Of a stretch of 45,121 bases of DNA, positions 1 to 7,697 are shown one piece after another (the stretch's first letter is position 1; each line of letters opens with the position of its first letter). Origin of the DNA: Chloroflexota bacterium. Lineage in GTDB: Bacteria > Chloroflexota > Anaerolineae > DTLA01. Under the pieces are notes generated by a model, which was given only the letters and a program-made list of their open reading frames with translations, had not been told where the DNA came from and ran no database searches. The position numbers and the translations under genes were made by a program. Location of the stretch: the NCBI GenBank assembly GCA_014874485.1, contig JADBJK010000012.1, positions 1 to 45,121 on the forward strand, in the 5' to 3' direction.

Positions 1-187
1 TGTCATTGCGAGCGAAGCGAAGCAATCTCACGCTCCATCTGTCATGCTGAGCGAAGCGAAGCATCTCGGTTGACGAGATTCTTCGGCGCTCCGCGCCTCA
101 GAATGACAGCCTCCGGAGATTGCTTCGGGCGCTGCGCGCCCTCGCAATGACAATGGGGGCACATGTCATTGCGAGCGAAACGGGGCA
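1..187. repeat. Cluster of TGTCATTGCGAG palindromic repeats
   Basis: Several copies, in both orientations, of an element that begins TGTCATTGCGAGCGAAGC and reads GAGATTGCTTCG on the other side, with internal GC-rich dyads (GGGCGCTGCGCGCCC). Related copies lie at 3105-3192, 6668-6787 and 27255-27379. No gene is supported here; the short open frames are by-products of GC-rich repeats. Confidence 0.75.
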
Positions 188-350
188 CCAGCGAAGCGGA
201 GCATCCCTGCTGCCGACAGCCTCGTGGTCTCCCGGCCAGGCGTGGGTCTCCCGTGGGGGTTCCGGCGAGGGGCACGCCCAGAGGATCGGCGGCCGACGCA
301 TGCGGCCAACGCACGCCCCAGACCGGCCGGCAGCGTCCCCGCCAAACACG
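188..350. other. Non-coding stretch, nothing recognised
   Basis: GC-rich sequence between the repeat cluster and the hairpin that follows the MmgE/PrpD gene. I see no convincing ORF with a ribosome binding site, no tRNA-like fold and no promoter. It may be the decayed remainder of further repeat copies. Confidence 0.4.
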
Positions 351-388
351 CCGCGGCCGAGGCGGGATTCCCCCAACCTCGGCCGCGG
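351..388 (-). terminator. Hairpin downstream of the MmgE/PrpD gene
   Basis: A perfect 12-bp inverted repeat (CCGCGGCCGAGG / CCTCGGCCGCGG) with a 14-nt loop begins 18 bases past the stop codon of the leftmost minus-strand gene. In the transcript it is followed by CGUGUUU rather than a long U tract, so it is a weak intrinsic terminator at best, or a 3' end stabiliser. Confidence 0.5.
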
Positions 389-406
389 GTTGAAATGCGC
401 GTGCGG

Positions 407-1762
407 TTACAGGTCGCGCAACTGGGCCGTCAGTTCGCGGACATCGGGCACCTCGTCAAAATGCCACATCATCTCCACCAGGCGGTCGGTGCGCTTGTCC
501 CCTAGCATGGGCGAAACCAGCCAGCGGAATTTCTCCTCAATCCGCGCCTCGTCCCAGCCGGTCTGCGGGTAGTTGATGTTGCCTTCCACGATGCCCGAGT
601 AGAACTCGCGCCCGTCGTGCGTCCGGATGGCGACGGCGCAGGCGTACTTGCCGCTGAGGTCGCCCGTCTCGGCCAGGCGGTACAGGCGGTTCAACTCGTC
701 CGTCTCCACCAGCTCTATCTTCTCCACCAGCGCGCGAATCGCGGGATCGGCGTAGCGGTGCTCCAGAATCTGCTCCGGTCCCACCTCGCCGTCCACGAGA
801 ATGGCAGCCAGCGGCCACGCCATGTTGAACTGCGCCTCCTCGGTGGTGGTCGGCAGGCGCGTCCCCAGCCGCACGCCCACCCATGGCGACTCCACGCGGA
901 TGTGCGCGATGTCCGCGACGCGAATGCCGTGCTCCTGCACCAGGTCGGTGGCGGCCTTCAGCGCCGCGTGGGTCCAGGCGCAGCAGGCGTACCCTTTCCA
1001 GGCGATGCCGTGCGTCATGATGTAGTTCTGGCCGATGTCCTGCACCCAGTCGGCATATTCCGCCATCTCCAGGACGCTTGGGATGCCCGTGAAGCCCTCC
1101 TCGGCCAGTTGCGCCGAGATGATGCCGTTCATCGCGCCCCAGCCGATGCCGTGCTTCACCATCGCCGGATGGTCAATGTCGCGCATCATCGGCAGGTTGG
1201 GCGCGTGGTACTCGGCGATGCCCAGCGCGTGGCGCACGGTCTGCACCGTCAACCCCATGAGGTGCGAAGCCACCGCCGCGCACGCCACCGACCCCCACGA
1301 CCCGCACGCCTGGTACACCTCGTGCGTCGCGTGCCAGATGCGCGCCGTGCGGTGGGCCACCTCGTACCCCACCACCAGGCCGGTCAGCATCTCCGCGCCG
1401 CTGCGCCCCAGCGACTCCGCCACCGCCAGCGCCGTCGGGAACAGTTGCGCGCCCGGGTGCCCTTTGGTGAACAGGCCGCAGTCGTCAATGTCAATCCCGT
1501 TGGCCGCGTAGCCGTTGGCGAAGGCCGCCCCGATGGCCGAAGCCCGGCCCCCGTACAGCAGAATCGTCGCCGAGTCGCCGGGCCATGTCTTCGCGGCGTA
1601 GCGGGCGGTGATGCGGCTCACAGGCGTGCGCGTCCCGGGAATTGTCGCGCCGAGGGTGTCCATCGCGGCCATGCGGGCCATCCGCTGCACGGCGGGCGGC
1701 AAATCCTGCCACCGTGTGCCCACAACGAACCTGGCGGCTGCGTCCGAGCCATCCCAAGCCAT
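407..1762 (-). CDS. MmgE/PrpD family protein
   Basis: A 451-residue protein of the MmgE/PrpD superfamily, which includes 2-methylcitrate dehydratase, cis-aconitate decarboxylase and iminodisuccinate epimerase. The family hallmarks are visible in the N-terminal helical domain: an early AxDTLGATIPG-like segment and NGYAANGIDIDD followed by GHPGAQLFPTALAVAE (about residues 82-115). The length is typical. The start ATG follows AAGGAGG with seven bases between. It begins 11 bases after the stop of the PLP-enzyme gene and so is the last gene of the mttB1 operon. The substrate cannot be told from sequence; a prpD role is doubtful because prpB and prpC are not nearby. Cytoplasmic. Confidence 0.85.
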   Translation of the reverse strand: MAWDGSDAAARFVVGTRWQDLPPAVQRMARMAAMDTLGATIPGTRTPVSRITARYAAKTWPGDSATILLYGGRASAIGAAFANGYAANGIDIDDCGLFTKGHPGAQLFPTALAVAESLGRSGAEMLTGLVVGYEVAHRTARIWHATHEVYQACGSWGSVACAAVASHLMGLTVQTVRHALGIAEYHAPNLPMMRDIDHPAMVKHGIGWGAMNGIISAQLAEEGFTGIPSVLEMAEYADWVQDIGQNYIMTHGIAWKGYACCAWTHAALKAATDLVQEHGIRVADIAHIRVESPWVGVRLGTRLPTTTEEAQFNMAWPLAAILVDGEVGPEQILEHRYADPAIRALVEKIELVETDELNRLYRLAETGDLSGKYACAVAIRTHDGREFYSGIVEGNINYPQTGWDEARIEEKFRWLVSPMLGDKRTDRLVEMMWHFDEVPDVRELTAQLRDL

Positions 1763-1773
1763 GTCAAGCCTCC

Positions 1774-3021
1774 TTATAGTTTTGCGAGCGCCTGCTCCAA
1801 ATCGCGGATGATGTCATCGGGGTCTTCAAGCCCCACCGACAGGCGGATGAGGCCGTCGTCAATGCCAGCCGCCGCCCGCTCCTCAGGCGTCATGTGCTCG
1901 TGCGTGATGGTGGGCGGGTGCATGCAGATCGTGCGGCTCGTGCCGAAAGTAACGGCGTGCGTGATGAGTTGGAATGCGTCTATCACCGTCGCCGCGCCCT
2001 TCATCCCACCGCGCACCACGAAGGACAGCAACCCGCCGCCCGCCTTCATCTGCCTCCGCGCCAGGTCGTACTGGGGATGGGTGCGCAGCCCCGGATAGTT
2101 GACCCGTTCCACCTTCGGGTGCGCGGCCAGGAACTCGGCCACCTTCTGGGCGTTCGCGCTGTGCCGCTCCATCCGCAGCGACAGCGTCTCCAGGAATTGC
2201 AGCGTCATCCACGAGTCAAACGGCTGCATGATGGCGCCGACGAACTCGGTGGTGTTCCACCGGATGTCCTCCACCAGCGCCTCGGGCCCCACGATGGCCC
2301 CGCCCAGCACGGTGGCATTCCCGGCGAGGAACTTGGTGATGGACAGCAGCACGATGTCCGCACCGAGTTCCATCGGCTTCTGGAGCGCCGCGGTCGCCGT
2401 CGTGTTGTCCACCAGGAGCGGCACGCCGTGCGCGTGCGCCACCTCGGCCACCGCCGCGATGTCCGTTACGAACAGGCAGGGGTTGCTGGGCGTCTCCACC
2501 CACACCAGGCGCGTCCGGCGGTCAATCTCCCGATCCCAGGATTCGGGGCTGGCCGGGTCCTTGACGAAGCGGAACTCCACGTTGCACCGCTCCGGGAAGA
2601 TGGCCGCCGCCTGCTTGTACCCCTCGCCGAAGATGTGGAGGCTGGTAACCACGTTGTCGCCGGGCCGCGCGATGGTGAAGATGAGGTTAAACAGCGCCTG
2701 CGAACCCGACGCCGCCGTAACCGCCGCCTCGCCGCCCTCCAGCGACGCCAGGCGCTCCTCCAGCACGGCGGCGGTCGGCGTCTTGGTGCGCCCATAGACC
2801 GGATACGGAATCTTGTCAAACCGCTCGTAGGGGTAAGTCATGGACTGGACGATGGGCGGCACAAACGAGCGGAACTTCTCCAGGTCCTTGCCGGGCTTGA
2901 AGCCCGCATGGAGCGCGCGGGTATTGAACCCCAGGTCGGCATCCGCGCGACGGGGTGGCTTGCGACTCGGGTCATAGACCCAGGGCTTGCGCATGAAAAA
3001 GCGGTCGTCTTCGTGGGTCAT
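1774..3021 (-). CDS. Cys/Met metabolism PLP-dependent enzyme (cystathionine gamma-synthase/lyase family)
   Basis: A 415-residue fold-type I PLP enzyme of the trans-sulfuration family (cystathionine gamma-synthase, cystathionine gamma-lyase, methionine gamma-lyase, O-acylhomoserine sulfhydrylases). The PLP lysine is K230 in SITKFLAGN, the cofactor aspartate is D205 in LLVDNTTA, and the substrate-entry segment YGRTKTPTAAVLEERLASLEG (split here by its R-T) is at 77-96. At the position where most members have the Tyr of the YG(G/C)T motif this protein has F131 (IFGEGY), so the exact reaction is uncertain. The start ATG has AAGGAGA eight bases or so upstream. It lies between mttB1 and the MmgE/PrpD gene. 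It could release methanethiol or cleave another C-S or C-O bond. Confidence 0.85.
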   Translation of the reverse strand: MTHEDDRFFMRKPWVYDPSRKPPRRADADLGFNTRALHAGFKPGKDLEKFRSFVPPIVQSMTYPYERFDKIPYPVYGRTKTPTAAVLEERLASLEGGEAAVTAASGSQALFNLIFTIARPGDNVVTSLHIFGEGYKQAAAIFPERCNVEFRFVKDPASPESWDREIDRRTRLVWVETPSNPCLFVTDIAAVAEVAHAHGVPLLVDNTTATAALQKPMELGADIVLLSITKFLAGNATVLGGAIVGPEALVEDIRWNTTEFVGAIMQPFDSWMTLQFLETLSLRMERHSANAQKVAEFLAAHPKVERVNYPGLRTHPQYDLARRQMKAGGGLLSFVVRGGMKGAATVIDAFQLITHAVTFGTSRTICMHPPTITHEHMTPEERAAAGIDDGLIRLSVGLEDPDDIIRDLEQALAKL

Positions 3022-3221
3022 CGGCTTCTCCTTTCTGTTGCCATGGGCCTAGTAGGGGCAATTCATGAATTGCCCCAGGGACTTGATCAGAGAAAACTGC
3101 CCGTTGTCATTGCGAGCGAAGCGAAGCAATCTCCACTTGCGGCGCACCTCGGTTGACGAGATTCTTCGGCGCTGCGCGCCCTCGCAATGACACTCATCCG
3201 TGAATCCCTGCAACAATCATG
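3022..3221. repeat. Two palindromic repeats between mttB1 and the PLP-enzyme gene
   Basis: Contains the 22-bp perfect palindrome GGGGCAATTC/GAATTGCCCC (3055-3076) and an 88-bp element bounded by TGTCATTGCGAG (3105-3116) and CTCGCAATGACA (3181-3192), 12-bp terminal inverted repeats. No promoter was recognised, so the downstream pair probably depends on read-through from the mttB1 promoter. Confidence 0.7.
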
Positions 3222-4673
3222 TTAGCCCCTTGTGTTGATCCGTTCCTGCTCGCGCTCCACGATGCGGCGAATGGCACGCTGCACGTCTTCGGGCAGGGGT
3301 TCGGGCTTGTGCTCGGCCAGAATCTTGTCCACCTGCTGGGCGGCACGCTGCTCCATGGTCGTCGCGCCCATCTCCACCCACTGCGAGTACACGCGCTTGT
3401 CGGCCAGGCGCGAGTAGTACGCCTTCTTGAAATTGCGCAGCGTGTGCTTGTGCTCCAGGTAGTTGCCGGTCGGCCCCAGTTCGTCCACCACGTCCAGGGC
3501 CAGCGTCTCATCGTTGACCGGCACGCCCGCCGTCGCCGCACGCAGGAACCCGATGAGGTCATTGCAGATGGCCATGAGTTGCAGCGAGCCTTGAAGCCCC
3601 GCGTCCATGAACCCTACATCGTGCACGATGTTCGCCCCGTGCAAGAGCGCGGTGAACAGGCTGATGGTGGCCTCGGCGGCACACTGCTGGTCCAGCACTT
3701 TGGAATCGGTGGAGCCGCCGAGGCCGAAGACCGGCAGCCCGTAGAACTTGCCCATCTCGGTGGGCACGCCCTGCTCCTCGGCCAGCACGTAGTTGCCCAC
3801 CATCGTCTGCAAATTGTACGGGCCGCCGTTCCACCCGGGCACGGCCACCGGCGACCCCTCGCGCACCAGTTGCGCCAGCACGATGCCGAGCAGGGTGCCC
3901 GCGTTCATGGTCGCCGTGCAGCCCGCGGTCGTTACGGGCGAGTTGACGCCGCCCGCGTTCAGCGGGATGTACAGTTGGGGCAAGCCCTTCTCGGCGAAGT
4001 ACATGCACTTCTGAAGGGCCTCGGCGTTGGCGATGAGGCCCGTCGTAACGTTGATGTAGCACACGGCGAAGGGCCGCCGCTGGAAGGCTTCGGCCCCGCC
4101 CGCCACCGCCTCGCACATCTCCACCGCCGCCACGCACCCCTCAAAGTCCGGCGTAACGAACACGATGGGCTTGGTGGTGTTGTTCAGCATCACCTCCATC
4201 TGGTAGCGGTCGTAGACGCGCTGATCCACGTCCTCCGGCAGGAACATGGACATGACGAAGTCTATCTCCGACAGCGCGTCCTGCACCACGGCGGCATCCC
4301 GCACGTCGGCGAGCGTGGGCCTGCGGCGCTGGCCCGTCCGGTGATCCAGGATATTCAGGCAGTCCGAGCCGCCGCCGTAGTACGTGTTGTAGTCGCGGGC
4401 GCGGATGGCCACCTTGCCGTTGCGGTCGTAGAGCGTGATCTGCTTGGGCGTAACGGCCAGCGCCTTCATCACCATGTGCTCGGGGATGCGGACGCGGATG
4501 CCGTCGGCCTTGGCCCCGCCCTTCACCAGCAGGGCGCGGGCCTTCTCGTCGTGAACGTCCACGCCGACGCGCTCCAGAATCTCCAGGCTGGCCGCGTGGA
4601 TTTTCTCGCGCTCCTGTTGCCCCAGGCGCTGGTAATGCGCGCTGGTCATGCTCATCCCATGCGTTTGCAGCAT
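3222..4673 (-). CDS. MttB-family (COG5598) methyltransferase, non-pyrrolysine, paralogue 1
   Basis: A 483-residue member of the trimethylamine methyltransferase (MttB) superfamily. The known non-pyrrolysine members move a methyl group from a quaternary amine (glycine betaine, proline betaine, carnitine, gamma-butyrobetaine) to Co(I) of a corrinoid protein. Family segments seen: IHAASLEILERVGV near the N-terminus, GGGSDCLNILD (residues 95-105), NTTKPIVFV, and NIVHDVGFMDAG in the C-terminal half. No in-frame amber codon occurs. The ATG is preceded by GGGAGGGAGAAG. It has its own consensus promoter and operator (4690-4731) and heads an operon with the PLP enzyme and MmgE/PrpD protein. The pocket segment GWNGGPYNLQT differs from all other paralogues here, which suggests its own substrate. 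Confidence 0.9.
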   Translation of the reverse strand: MLQTHGMSMTSAHYQRLGQQEREKIHAASLEILERVGVDVHDEKARALLVKGGAKADGIRVRIPEHMVMKALAVTPKQITLYDRNGKVAIRARDYNTYYGGGSDCLNILDHRTGQRRRPTLADVRDAAVVQDALSEIDFVMSMFLPEDVDQRVYDRYQMEVMLNNTTKPIVFVTPDFEGCVAAVEMCEAVAGGAEAFQRRPFAVCYINVTTGLIANAEALQKCMYFAEKGLPQLYIPLNAGGVNSPVTTAGCTATMNAGTLLGIVLAQLVREGSPVAVPGWNGGPYNLQTMVGNYVLAEEQGVPTEMGKFYGLPVFGLGGSTDSKVLDQQCAAEATISLFTALLHGANIVHDVGFMDAGLQGSLQLMAICNDLIGFLRAATAGVPVNDETLALDVVDELGPTGNYLEHKHTLRNFKKAYYSRLADKRVYSQWVEMGATTMEQRAAQQVDKILAEHKPEPLPEDVQRAIRRIVEREQERINTRG

Positions 4674-4689
4674 CTTCTCCCTCCCATCC

Positions 4690-4703
4690 TGTGATATATC
4701 ACA
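4690..4703. promoter_or_regulatory. Palindromic operator candidate TGTGATATATCACA
   Basis: A perfect 14-bp palindrome placed directly after the -10 box of the mttB1 promoter, where a bound repressor would block transcription. Its core TGATATATCA recurs at the same place in the promoter of the ABC-transporter operon (26388-26397). The spacing between half-sites (TGTGA-N4-TCACA) is two bases shorter than a Crp site. The adjacent GntR protein is the best candidate binder (inference). Confidence 0.7.
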
Positions 4704-4731
4704 TTATAGGAGATAACACATTTGGTGTCAA
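4703..4731 (-). promoter_or_regulatory. Consensus sigma70-type promoter of mttB1
   Basis: On the minus strand TTGACA (4731-4726), a 17-base spacer and TATAAT (4708-4703): a perfect match to the housekeeping consensus. The ATG of mttB1 starts 30 bases after the -10 box, giving a short leader with GGGAGGGAG. Confidence 0.85.
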
Positions 4732-4741
4732 AGTTGGTGCG

Positions 4742-5180
4742 TCTGTACGCGACCCGCCCCCCGTACGGGCGAACCGTTGTGTTCGCCCGCGAACCTTTGT
4801 GTTCGCCCGCGAAACCCCCGTACGGGCGAACCTTTGTGTTCGCCCTTTGTGTTCGCCCCATGTGTTCGCCCGCGAACCCCCCGTACGGGCGAACCTTTGT
4901 GTTCGCCCTTTGTGTTCGCCCCACGTGTTCGCCCGCGAACCCCCCGTACGGGCGAACCTTTGTGTTCGCCCCATGTGTTCGCCCCATGTGTTCGCCCGCG
5001 AACCCCCCGTACGGGCGAACCTTTGTGTTCGCCCCACGTGTTCGCCCGCGAAACCCCCGTACGGGCGAACCGTTGTGTTCGCCCGCGAACCTTTGTGTTC
5101 GCCCGCGAAACCCCCGTACGGGCGAACCTTTGTGTTCGCCCTTTGTGTTCGCCCCACGTGTTCGCCCCATGTGTTCGCCC
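4742..5180. repeat. GTTCGCCC / CGTACGGG interleaved repeat tract
   Basis: About 440 bases made only of short units: nineteen copies of GTGTTCGCCC and seven of CCGTACGGGCGAACC, joined by CGCGAAC, TTT, CAT or CAC linkers. CGTACGGG starts at 4763, 4819, 4882, 4945, 5008, 5058 and 5115 (periods 56, 63, 63, 63, 50, 57). Units can pair as GGGCGAAC with GTTCGCCC. The tract has few stop codons in any frame, so long open frames on both strands are artefacts. It ends at the very base before the mttB2 stop codon. Confidence 0.9.
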
Positions 5181-6611
5181 TTACGCGCTCTTCAGAATGT
5201 ACTCCACCTCCGCCCGCACCGAATCGGGCAGCGGCTGCGGCTTGTGCTCCTCCAGGATGGCCAGCGTGCGCTCCTTCAGGCGCTGCCCAAGCCGCTTGCT
5301 CCCCTGCGCCACCCAGTCCTCCATCCGCTGGCGGCTGAACAGGGCCGGCTCCCACAGGTCGCGGAAGTGCTTCAACGTGTGCTTCTGCGTCAGGAAGTCA
5401 CCGCCCGGCCCCACCTTGTGGATCACGTCCACCGCCAGCGACTCGGCGTCCAGCGCCACGCCGCCCATGAACTTGCGCATCATGGAGATGACCTCGGCCG
5501 TGAACACGATCATCTCCGGCGACGTGGTCAGGCCCGCCTCCAGGTAGCCCACGTCGTGCACCAGGTTGTTGCCCGCGAGGAGCGCCACCAGGACGGAGAA
5601 CGTCGCGTCGGCGGCCGCCTGCTCGTCCATGGCGCAACTGTCCGAGTGGCCCGCGTAGCCCCACGTCGGCAGGCCGTAGAAGCGCCCCATCTCGGCCACG
5701 GCCACGCGAGCCAACTGGAACTCCGGCGCGCCGTACACGCTGATGGTCGTCTTCATGTCCATGTGGTGCAGGCCGCTGCCGTACACGAACGGCGCGCCCG
5801 GCCGCCTCAACTGGTGCATGACCAGGCTGGACAGCGTCTCGGCGTTGCCCAGGGCCAGCCCGCCCGCCAGGGTTACCGGCGCAGTCCCGCCCATCATCGG
5901 CGCGGGCGAGTGCACGATGGGCAGCATGTTCTCGGCCATGAACAGCAATTTGCCCGTCGCCGTCTCCGAATGCTTGAGCGGCGTGGACGGCTCGGAGTAC
6001 AGGAGCAGCGTCGGGTTCAGCCGCAGTTGCTCCATCCCGCCCGCCGCCGCAGCCGCCATCGCCGAGATCGCCTCGCAGTCGGCGCGGTCGTCGCAGACGA
6101 ACACGATGGGCTTCGTCGTGTGCTCCAGCATGAGGGCAAACTGGTGGCGGTAGGCATTGGCCGTCTTCAGGTCCGACGGGATGCCCATGGACATGCAGAA
6201 CTGCAACTCGGGGAGCGCGTCCACCACGTGGATGGCGTCCACCACATCCGCCACCGTGAACGGGCGAATCTGGCCGGTGCGCGGGTCTAGGTAGTTGGGG
6301 CAATCGGAGCCGGTGCCAAAGTTCACGTTGCGCCCTTCCAGCGCAGCGCCGACTTCACTCGTCCCCCGCTTGCACAGCGCGATGCGCGAAGGAGCCTGGG
6401 CCAGCGCCCACTCCACCAGCCCCGGCTGGAAGCGCACCAGGTTGCCGTCGCTGATGCTCGCGCCGGCCTCGCGCAACAGGGCCAGCGCCTCCTCGTGGTA
6501 CACGCGCACGCCCGTCCGCCGCAGAATCTCCAGCGACGCGCGGTGGATGATCTCGCACTGCTCCTTCGTGAGCATCTCCAATCTCGGAAATGCCTGGGTA
6601 CTGACGGTCAT
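5181..6611 (-). CDS. MttB-family (COG5598) methyltransferase, non-pyrrolysine, paralogue 2
   Basis: A 476-residue corrinoid-dependent methyltransferase of the MttB superfamily, with IIHRASLEILRRTGV near the N-terminus, GTGSDCPNYLD, EHTTKPIVFV, GLHHMDMK and NLVHDVGYLEAG. No in-frame amber codon. The ATG at 6611 sits eight bases after AGGAGG; a TTG two codons earlier is less likely. It is closest by eye to paralogue 4 (both have SEP(S)TPL/SSPL, APMMGGTAP/GPQMGATAP and GLHHMDM), so the two may share a substrate class. It is separated from the Mo-hydroxylase operon by 198 bases of repeats and from mttB1 by the GTTCGCCC tract, so it may be a monocistronic unit; no strong promoter was found. Expected to be cytoplasmic. 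Confidence 0.88.
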   Translation of the reverse strand: MTVSTQAFPRLEMLTKEQCEIIHRASLEILRRTGVRVYHEEALALLREAGASISDGNLVRFQPGLVEWALAQAPSRIALCKRGTSEVGAALEGRNVNFGTGSDCPNYLDPRTGQIRPFTVADVVDAIHVVDALPELQFCMSMGIPSDLKTANAYRHQFALMLEHTTKPIVFVCDDRADCEAISAMAAAAAGGMEQLRLNPTLLLYSEPSTPLKHSETATGKLLFMAENMLPIVHSPAPMMGGTAPVTLAGGLALGNAETLSSLVMHQLRRPGAPFVYGSGLHHMDMKTTISVYGAPEFQLARVAVAEMGRFYGLPTWGYAGHSDSCAMDEQAAADATFSVLVALLAGNNLVHDVGYLEAGLTTSPEMIVFTAEVISMMRKFMGGVALDAESLAVDVIHKVGPGGDFLTQKHTLKHFRDLWEPALFSRQRMEDWVAQGSKRLGQRLKERTLAILEEHKPQPLPDSVRAEVEYILKSA

Positions 6612-6667
6612 GACCAATTCCTCCTAGTTGTGTTATGTCAAATATCCGAAGTTCCGAAGCAATTCTA

Positions 6668-6787
6668 GGCGCGAGATTGCTTCGCTTCGCTCGCAATGAC
6701 ACGCGGCGGGTACGCCTCGCTTCGCTCGCAATGGCGGGCGCGAGATTGCTTCGCTCCGCTCGCAATGACACGCGGCGGGCAAGCCTC
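6668..6787. repeat. Two direct copies (69-bp period) of a GCGAGATTGCTTCG element
   Basis: GCGAGATTGC starts at 6671 and again at 6740, each followed by TTCGCT(T/C)CGCTCGCAATGACA and CGCGGCGGG(T/C). The sequence belongs to the TGTCATTGCGAG family also found at 1-187, 3105-3192 and 27255-27379. The remaining bases of the 6612-6809 gap show no confident promoter. Confidence 0.75.
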
Positions 6788-6809
6788 ACCACCCACCGAC
6801 AGCGCCGAA

Positions 6810-7697
6810 TCAACGTACAGCCGCTTCCACCGATGGTTGGGCGCGGCGCGTGGCCACTTCCAGCGCCTGGGCCACCATCTCCGGAATCAGGGCCAGGCGA
6901 TACTCGCGCGATGCCCGCGCCGGGCTGGTGCGCGGATTGCAGTCGCCGGTGATGATGCAGCCCGCCTCGGCGAACGCGGCGGCGTCGGGCGTCTTCCCGC
7001 GCAGGAATGCCTCCGCGTCCCTCGCGCGGTACGGTGTCGGCGCGACCGGCCCCAACGCGATGACGGCCTCCGCGACGGTGCCGTCCTCGTGCAGGCGCAG
7101 GCTCACGCCGCAATTGAGCGTGGGCAGCACCAGCGACTCGCGGCGGCCCGCCCGTGTCCACGCGCTCCCCCACAGGCCCGACGGCACGCGGAAGCGGATG
7201 TGGGTGATCACCTGGCGGCATGGATTCACCGCCGACACCCCCGGCCGCACGAATAGCGTCTCCACGGGCTTCCACCGCGCACCCTCTGCGTCCGCGATGC
7301 GGGCCTCGGCCTGCAGAGCCAGCGCGGCGATAGCGCCATCGGCGGCGGGCATCGCCTGCACGATGTTGCCCGCCCACGTGGCCGCGGTCTGGATGGGCAG
7401 CGCCCCCACCGAGCGCGCCGCTTCGGCCAGCACGTGCACGCGCTGCGCGATGAACGGGTGCCGGTGGATTTCGGCGAAGGTTACCGCCGCACCAACCTGC
7501 ACCCACTCGCCCTCCACCGAAATCGCCCGCAATTCCGGAATGCGCGTGATGTCCACCAGGCAGCGCGGCGCGATTCTCCCCTTGTGCATGTCCACCATCA
7601 CATCGGTACCGCCCGCCATGATGCGCGCCTCGCCCCCGTGCTCCTCCAGAATCTCCAGGGCTTCCTCAACCGATGCGGCCATGCGGTAGTGCGTCAT
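6810..7697 (-). CDS. FAD-binding subunit of a xanthine-dehydrogenase-family molybdenum hydroxylase
   Basis: A 295-residue medium (CoxM-type) subunit that carries electrons through FAD from the 2Fe-2S centres. The two FAD-pyrophosphate motifs are visible: IMAGGTDVM (about residues 26-34) and TWAGNIVQAMPAADGA (about 106-121). The ATG follows AAGGAGGGCTACG and overlaps the stop of the Mo/2Fe-2S gene by four bases (ATGA), so translation is likely coupled. It is the last gene of the long ABC-hut-mttB operon. Length is normal for the family. The substrate is not shown by this subunit. Confidence 0.92.
   Translation of the reverse strand: MTHYRMAASVEEALEILEEHGGEARIMAGGTDVMVDMHKGRIAPRCLVDITRIPELRAISVEGEWVQVGAAVTFAEIHRHPFIAQRVHVLAEAARSVGALPIQTAATWAGNIVQAMPAADGAIAALALQAEARIADAEGARWKPVETLFVRPGVSAVNPCRQVITHIRFRVPSGLWGSAWTRAGRRESLVLPTLNCGVSLRLHEDGTVAEAVIALGPVAPTPYRARDAEAFLRGKTPDAAAFAEAGCIITGDCNPRTSPARASREYRLALIPEMVAQALEVATRRAQPSVEAAVR

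Noticed and set aside
407-1762. 2-methylcitrate dehydratase (prpD) of propionate metabolism
   Set aside because: No prpB, prpC or acetyl/propionyl-CoA genes are nearby, and the family includes several other activities, so the specific name is not supported.
4690-4703. Crp or Fnr binding site
   Set aside because: The arms resemble a Crp site (TGTGA/TCACA) but the centre is four bases rather than six, and an Fnr site would need TTGAT-N4-ATCAA. The match with the site beside gntR is a better explanation.
4742-5180. CRISPR array
   Set aside because: Units are about 10-28 bases, with no unique spacers of constant length, and no cas gene is nearby.
4652-6290. Repeat-encoded proteins across the GTTCGCCC tract, open on both strands
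   Set aside because: The repeat unit simply lacks stop codons in most frames. Frames are open in several phases at once, with no ribosome binding site and no family resemblance.
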